Below, one piece after another: positions 4,232-7,143 of a stretch of DNA of 7,143 nucleotides. Origin of the DNA: Acidobacteriota bacterium (GTDB lineage Bacteria > Acidobacteriota > Terriglobia > Terriglobales > Acidobacteriaceae); contig JAJYBT010000121.1 of the NCBI GenBank assembly GCA_021778875.1, forward strand, positions 1 through 7,143, read 5' to 3'. The position numbers and the translations under genes are program-made. The stretch's first letter is position 1; every line of letters starts with the position of its first letter. The notes beneath the pieces are model-generated. The model worked only from the letters and a program-made list of their open reading frames with translations, had not been told where the DNA came from and did no database searches.

Positions 4232-6973
4232 TTACTTCGGCAGCGCCTTTGAGCCGGTGATGCTGAATCCAGCCTCGGACTTCGCTGCCGTCTCCTGTGG
4301 CTGCGCGCCGCCCACCGTCAGCGTGTATTTGCCTGCCAGGATGGAGCGGTTGCCCTGGTCGTCCACGCTCGACAGCGAACGCGGATCGATCCTCAGCGTC
4401 ACCTGCCGGCTGGCGCCCGCCGCCAGCGACACGCGCTCAAAGCCCACCAGCGAGTGGATGGGCCCGTCGGCCTGCGGCGTCTTCAGGTAGGCTTCCACCA
4501 CTTCATCGCCGCTCACCTTGCCCGTGTTGGTCACGGTCACGGTGGCCGTCAGCGGTTCGCCGGCCTTCAGCGTCTCGGCGGAGAGCTTCACTGGCCCGTA
4601 CTGGAAGCTGGTGTAGCTCAGCCCGTAGCCAAAACCCCACAGCGGCTTGCCCGTAAAGTACCGGTAGGTGCGGTTCTTCATCGAGTAGTCGACGAACGGC
4701 GGAATCCCATCCAGGCTGGCATAGAACGTCACCGGCAGCCGTCCGGCGGGATTGTTTGCCCCGGCCAGCGTGCGCGCAATCGCCCGGCCGCCCTCCACGC
4801 CCGGGTACCAAGCGGTCAGGATGGCGGCGGCATGCTCGTTGGCCCAGTTCAGCGCCACCGCGCTGCCGCTCTGCAGCACCACCACCAGCGGCTTGCCGGT
4901 AGCGGCCACGGCCTCCAGCAGTTTCTGCTGCGGCTCGGGCAAATCCAGGCGTGTGCGGTCGCCGCCGTCAAAGCCCGGAATCCGGATCTTCATCTCCTCG
5001 CCTTCCAGCTGCGGAGACAGGCCCACAAACGCCACCACCACGTCCGCCTCCCGGGCGCGCGCTACGGCCTCGTCCAGTTGCGCCTGGGCGGGCGCCTGCC
5101 ACTTCAGCGTCACGCCGCCGCCGGCGCGGTCACCGCTGTGCGAGTACTCCAGCACAAACGCATGCGGCTTCGTATCTGCAAAGTCCACCGGAATCGTCGG
5201 ATTCCTGGGGAAGTCCATGATCGGCGGAGCCGTCGGCGACGCGCCCGAAGCAGCCTTGAAGTTGCCCATCGCGGAGAGATCGTGATGGAAATCGCCCACC
5301 GCCTTCAGGTCATGCCCCGCGCGCAGGTCGCCTTCGCTGATGACCTTGCCGTCCATCCGCAGCCGGTAGCTCTCATGCGGCGAGTAGGGAAAACTGTCGC
5401 CCGGCTCCAGCGTGAACACATAGTGTCCAGCCGCCGGTGGCGTCAGCGTGCCCGTCCAGCGCACGGAGTAGTCGGTTGTCTCGATTTCGGATACAGGCTT
5501 TGCGTTTTCCCAGTCGGCCTGCACCAGCGGCTCCGTCGTCACCGCCACCGGCCGCCCCGTCCAATCCGGCGTGGCAAAGAACTCCGTCTTCAGCCCCTTG
5601 TCCAGGCCAAACGCCGTGCGCGGCACCGGCACGCCCACGCCCTCGGCCAGCGTGGAGCCCTGCGCATACAGCACCGGCGTGCTGCGGAACTGCTCCAGTA
5701 TGCCGTCCAGCGGCGTCACCGGATGCAGCGGCGTGCCCACGTAGTTGCCCAGAATCGACGGCAGCAGGTCGGCCGTCGGTCCCACCACGGCAATGCGTCC
5801 CGGCGCGCTCTTCAGCGGCAGCGTGCCGTTGTTCTTCAGCAGCACAATCGCCTCTTCGGCGGCCTTCAGCGCAATCTGCCGGTGCGCGGCAGACGCCACC
5901 TCGGAGTACGGCAGCTTGTCCAGCGGATTCGAGCCCTGCGGATCGAACAGCCCCAGCTGGAAGCGCGCCGTGTACAGCCGTTCGGCGGCCTGCGTTACCA
6001 GGTCTTCCTGCACCAGTCCCTGCCGCACCGCGTCCGCCAGCGTGTTAAAGCCCGCCGACCAGATGCTGCACGACAGGTCCGTGCCGGCCTTCAACGACAG
6101 CGCGGCCGCATGCGTAATGTCCGCCGCCTTCTTGTGTCCCTGGAACACGTCCACAATCGCGCCGCAGTCTGACACCACAAAGCCCTTGAAGCCCCACGCA
6201 TCGCGCAGATGGTCCTTCAGCAGCATCGTGTTCGTGCAGGCCGGCCATCCGTCAATCGAGTTGTAGGCGCACATCACCGACTGCACATGCCCCTGCGTCA
6301 CCGTGGCGCGAAACGCCGGCAGATACGTCTCCTCCAGGTCGCGCGGCGAGGGGTCCACGTTGAACCCGTGGCGCAGCGGCTCCGGCCCGTTGTGCACCGC
6401 AAAGTGCTTGCTGGTGGCCACCGCGCGCAGATGGTTCATGTCGTCGCCCTGCACGCCCTCGATAAAGGCCACGCCCATCCGCCCCGTCAAAAAGGGATCT
6501 TCGCCGTAGGTCTCCTGTCCGCGGCCCCAGCGTGGATCGCGGAAGATGTTGATGTTGGGCGACCAGAAAGTCAGCCCGAAGAAGATGCGGTGATTGTCCT
6601 CGCGCTGCGCCTGGTTGTACTTGGCGCGCGCCTCCGTGGAGATGACCGTGCCCATGCTGTGCATCATCGCCGGGTCCCAGGTCGCGGCCATGCCCACGGC
6701 CTGCGGAAACACCGTGGCATAGCCCGCCCGCGCCACTCCGTGCAGGGCTTCGTTCCATGTCTGGTAGTCCGGCACGCCCAGCCGCGGAATCGCCGTCGCA
6801 TAGTCTTCCAGCTGCGCGGCCTGCTCGTCCAGCGTCATGCGCTGCACCAGGTCGTGCGCGCGCTGCTGCGGGCTCAGGCTGGGGTTTAGATAAGCGGGTT
6901 CCTGTGCCACCGCCAGCGTGAAAAGGGCAGCAAAGACCAGTGGCGTAACCGTAAGCCATCTGCGATTCGGCAT
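4232..6973 (-). CDS. Secreted GH3 glycoside hydrolase with PA14 insert (beta-xylosidase/arabinosidase/glucosidase type)
   Basis: The 913-residue enzyme starts with a signal peptide (residues 1-23, cleavage near AVA-Q). The GH3 catalytic barrel spans about 35-345 and shows WNEALHGVAR (73-82), NIFRDPRWGRGQETYGEDP (142-160) and KHFAVHNGPEP (189-199). GFVVSDCGAI (264-273) contains Asp269, the expected nucleophile. The alpha/beta sandwich starts near 365 (AAEEAIVLLKNNGTLPL). A PA14 carbohydrate-binding domain (about 455-630) interrupts it. The sandwich then resumes with GLSPQLEGEEM (651-661), where one of Glu657/659/660 is the likely acid/base, and YPGVEGG (723-729). A fibronectin-III-like domain (about 795-905) closes the protein. 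It hydrolyses terminal beta-glycosidic bonds at the cell exterior. The WNEALHGV and SDCGAI motifs point to the xylosidase/arabinosidase-like branch, but exact substrate cannot be read. An ATG 13 codons upstream exists; the GGAGG site and the signal peptide favour 6973. araD nearby fits pentose use. Confidence 0.95.
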   Translation of the reverse strand: MPNRRWLTVTPLVFAALFTLAVAQEPAYLNPSLSPQQRAHDLVQRMTLDEQAAQLEDYATAIPRLGVPDYQTWNEALHGVARAGYATVFPQAVGMAATWDPAMMHSMGTVISTEARAKYNQAQREDNHRIFFGLTFWSPNINIFRDPRWGRGQETYGEDPFLTGRMGVAFIEGVQGDDMNHLRAVATSKHFAVHNGPEPLRHGFNVDPSPRDLEETYLPAFRATVTQGHVQSVMCAYNSIDGWPACTNTMLLKDHLRDAWGFKGFVVSDCGAIVDVFQGHKKAADITHAAALSLKAGTDLSCSIWSAGFNTLADAVRQGLVQEDLVTQAAERLYTARFQLGLFDPQGSNPLDKLPYSEVASAAHRQIALKAAEEAIVLLKNNGTLPLKSAPGRIAVVGPTADLLPSILGNYVGTPLHPVTPLDGILEQFRSTPVLYAQGSTLAEGVGVPVPRTAFGLDKGLKTEFFATPDWTGRPVAVTTEPLVQADWENAKPVSEIETTDYSVRWTGTLTPPAAGHYVFTLEPGDSFPYSPHESYRLRMDGKVISEGDLRAGHDLKAVGDFHHDLSAMGNFKAASGASPTAPPIMDFPRNPTIPVDFADTKPHAFVLEYSHSGDRAGGGVTLKWQAPAQAQLDEAVARAREADVVVAFVGLSPQLEGEEMKIRIPGFDGGDRTRLDLPEPQQKLLEAVAATGKPLVVVLQSGSAVALNWANEHAAAILTAWYPGVEGGRAIARTLAGANNPAGRLPVTFYASLDGIPPFVDYSMKNRTYRYFTGKPLWGFGYGLSYTSFQYGPVKLSAETLKAGEPLTATVTVTNTGKVSGDEVVEAYLKTPQADGPIHSLVGFERVSLAAGASRQVTLRIDPRSLSSVDDQGNRSILAGKYTLTVGGAQPQETAAKSEAGFSITGSKALPK
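5258..5311 (-). repeat. Imperfect 10-residue tandem repeat in the PA14 insert of the GH3 enzyme
   Basis: Residues 555-562 (DLKAVGDF) and 565-572 (DLSAMGNF) are spaced exactly 10 residues apart. The underlying 30-nt units still agree at about 18 of the 27 bases I compared by eye. This suggests an old in-frame duplication in a loop of the PA14 domain. Function unknown. Confidence 0.55.
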
Positions 6974-6980
6974 GGTGTTG

Positions 6981-6988
6981 TTCCTCCC
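6981..6988 (-). promoter_or_regulatory. Ribosome binding site that decides the GH3 start
   Basis: On the minus strand GGGAGGAA ends 7 nt before ATG 6973. This near-perfect Shine-Dalgarno would lie inside the coding sequence if the upstream ATG at 7012 were used. It therefore selects the shorter protein, which also begins directly with a normal signal peptide. Confidence 0.8.
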
Positions 6989-7007
6989 GGGGCGCGACTT
7001 TCCCGTT

Positions 7008-7024
7008 CGCACGGCCCGCGTGCG
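7008..7024 (-). other. GC-rich hairpin in the region upstream of GH3
   Basis: CGCACG pairs perfectly with CGTGCG around a 5-nt loop, about 35-51 nt before the GH3 start. It resembles in place and size the hairpin in the araD leader. No U tract. The whole 170-nt upstream region (6974-7143) is GC-rich, and I found no convincing -35/-10 pair in it. Confidence 0.3.
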
Positions 7025-7143
7025 CTGTCCTTCCTCCGGCGCGAATCCGCGTCCGCGTGCAGGCGTCCGGAAAAGCGATCTTCCAGCGCCCGAAATGTGG
7101 ATAGGACAGACGTCAGGAACTCTACTAGGCCAGGGGCTTGCTT

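Noticed and set aside
4454..6172. 572-codon open frame on the plus strand opposite the GH3 gene
   Set aside because: Its translation is rich in Arg, His, Gln and Ala with no domain pattern, and the opposite frame is an unmistakable GH3 enzyme. It is a shadow of GC-biased codon use.
6974..7012. 13-codon N-terminal extension of the GH3 protein from ATG 7012
   Set aside because: A strong GGAGG site lies inside it just before ATG 6973, and the extension would place a charged stretch before the signal peptide.

Overview
The window is GC-rich bacterial chromosome with strong codon bias, which is why many long antisense reading frames appear. The mix of genes (a PDZ-plus-multipass sensor protein, an ECF sigma factor followed by a one-TM protein and a Spy/CpxP-like protein, AraD, and a large secreted GH3 enzyme with a PA14 insert) resembles soil Acidobacteriota of the Terriglobus/Granulicella/Acidobacterium type. 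This placement is an inference from protein style. No rRNA or other marker gene is present to prove it.

Layout. Positions 1-1197 (minus) hold the N-terminal 399 residues of a membrane protein with a PDZ domain and many TM segments; its C-terminal signalling domain lies outside the window. A 316-bp lower-GC gap follows. Positions 1514-2218 (minus) encode L-ribulose-5-phosphate 4-epimerase (AraD). Its upstream region carries a near-perfect LacI-family operator, a plausible extended -10 promoter and a leader hairpin. On the plus strand, 2439-4093 forms a three-gene operon: an ECF sigma factor, a small one-TM protein that overlaps it by ATGA, and a secreted Spy/CpxP-like protein, ended by a strong intrinsic terminator at 4168-4205. 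Converging on that terminator, 4232-6973 (minus) encodes a 913-residue secreted GH3 glycosidase of the xylosidase/arabinosidase/glucosidase type, with a PA14 domain inserted in its second half.

How the parts may work together. AraD feeds pentose phosphate from L-arabinose-type sugars into central metabolism. The GH3 enzyme could release pentoses or glucose from plant polysaccharide fragments outside the cytoplasm. The sigma operon between them has the layout of an envelope-stress or metal-sensing circuit (ECF sigma, membrane inhibitor, periplasmic Spy/CnrX-fold sensor) and is probably separate from sugar use. The most interesting points are the sigma/one-TM/Spy operon, whose membrane protein has no cysteine and no zinc anti-sigma motif, the LacI-type operator on araD, and an unusual insert with a 10-residue internal repeat in the GH3 PA14 domain. 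I see no mobile element, CRISPR array, tRNA or rRNA.
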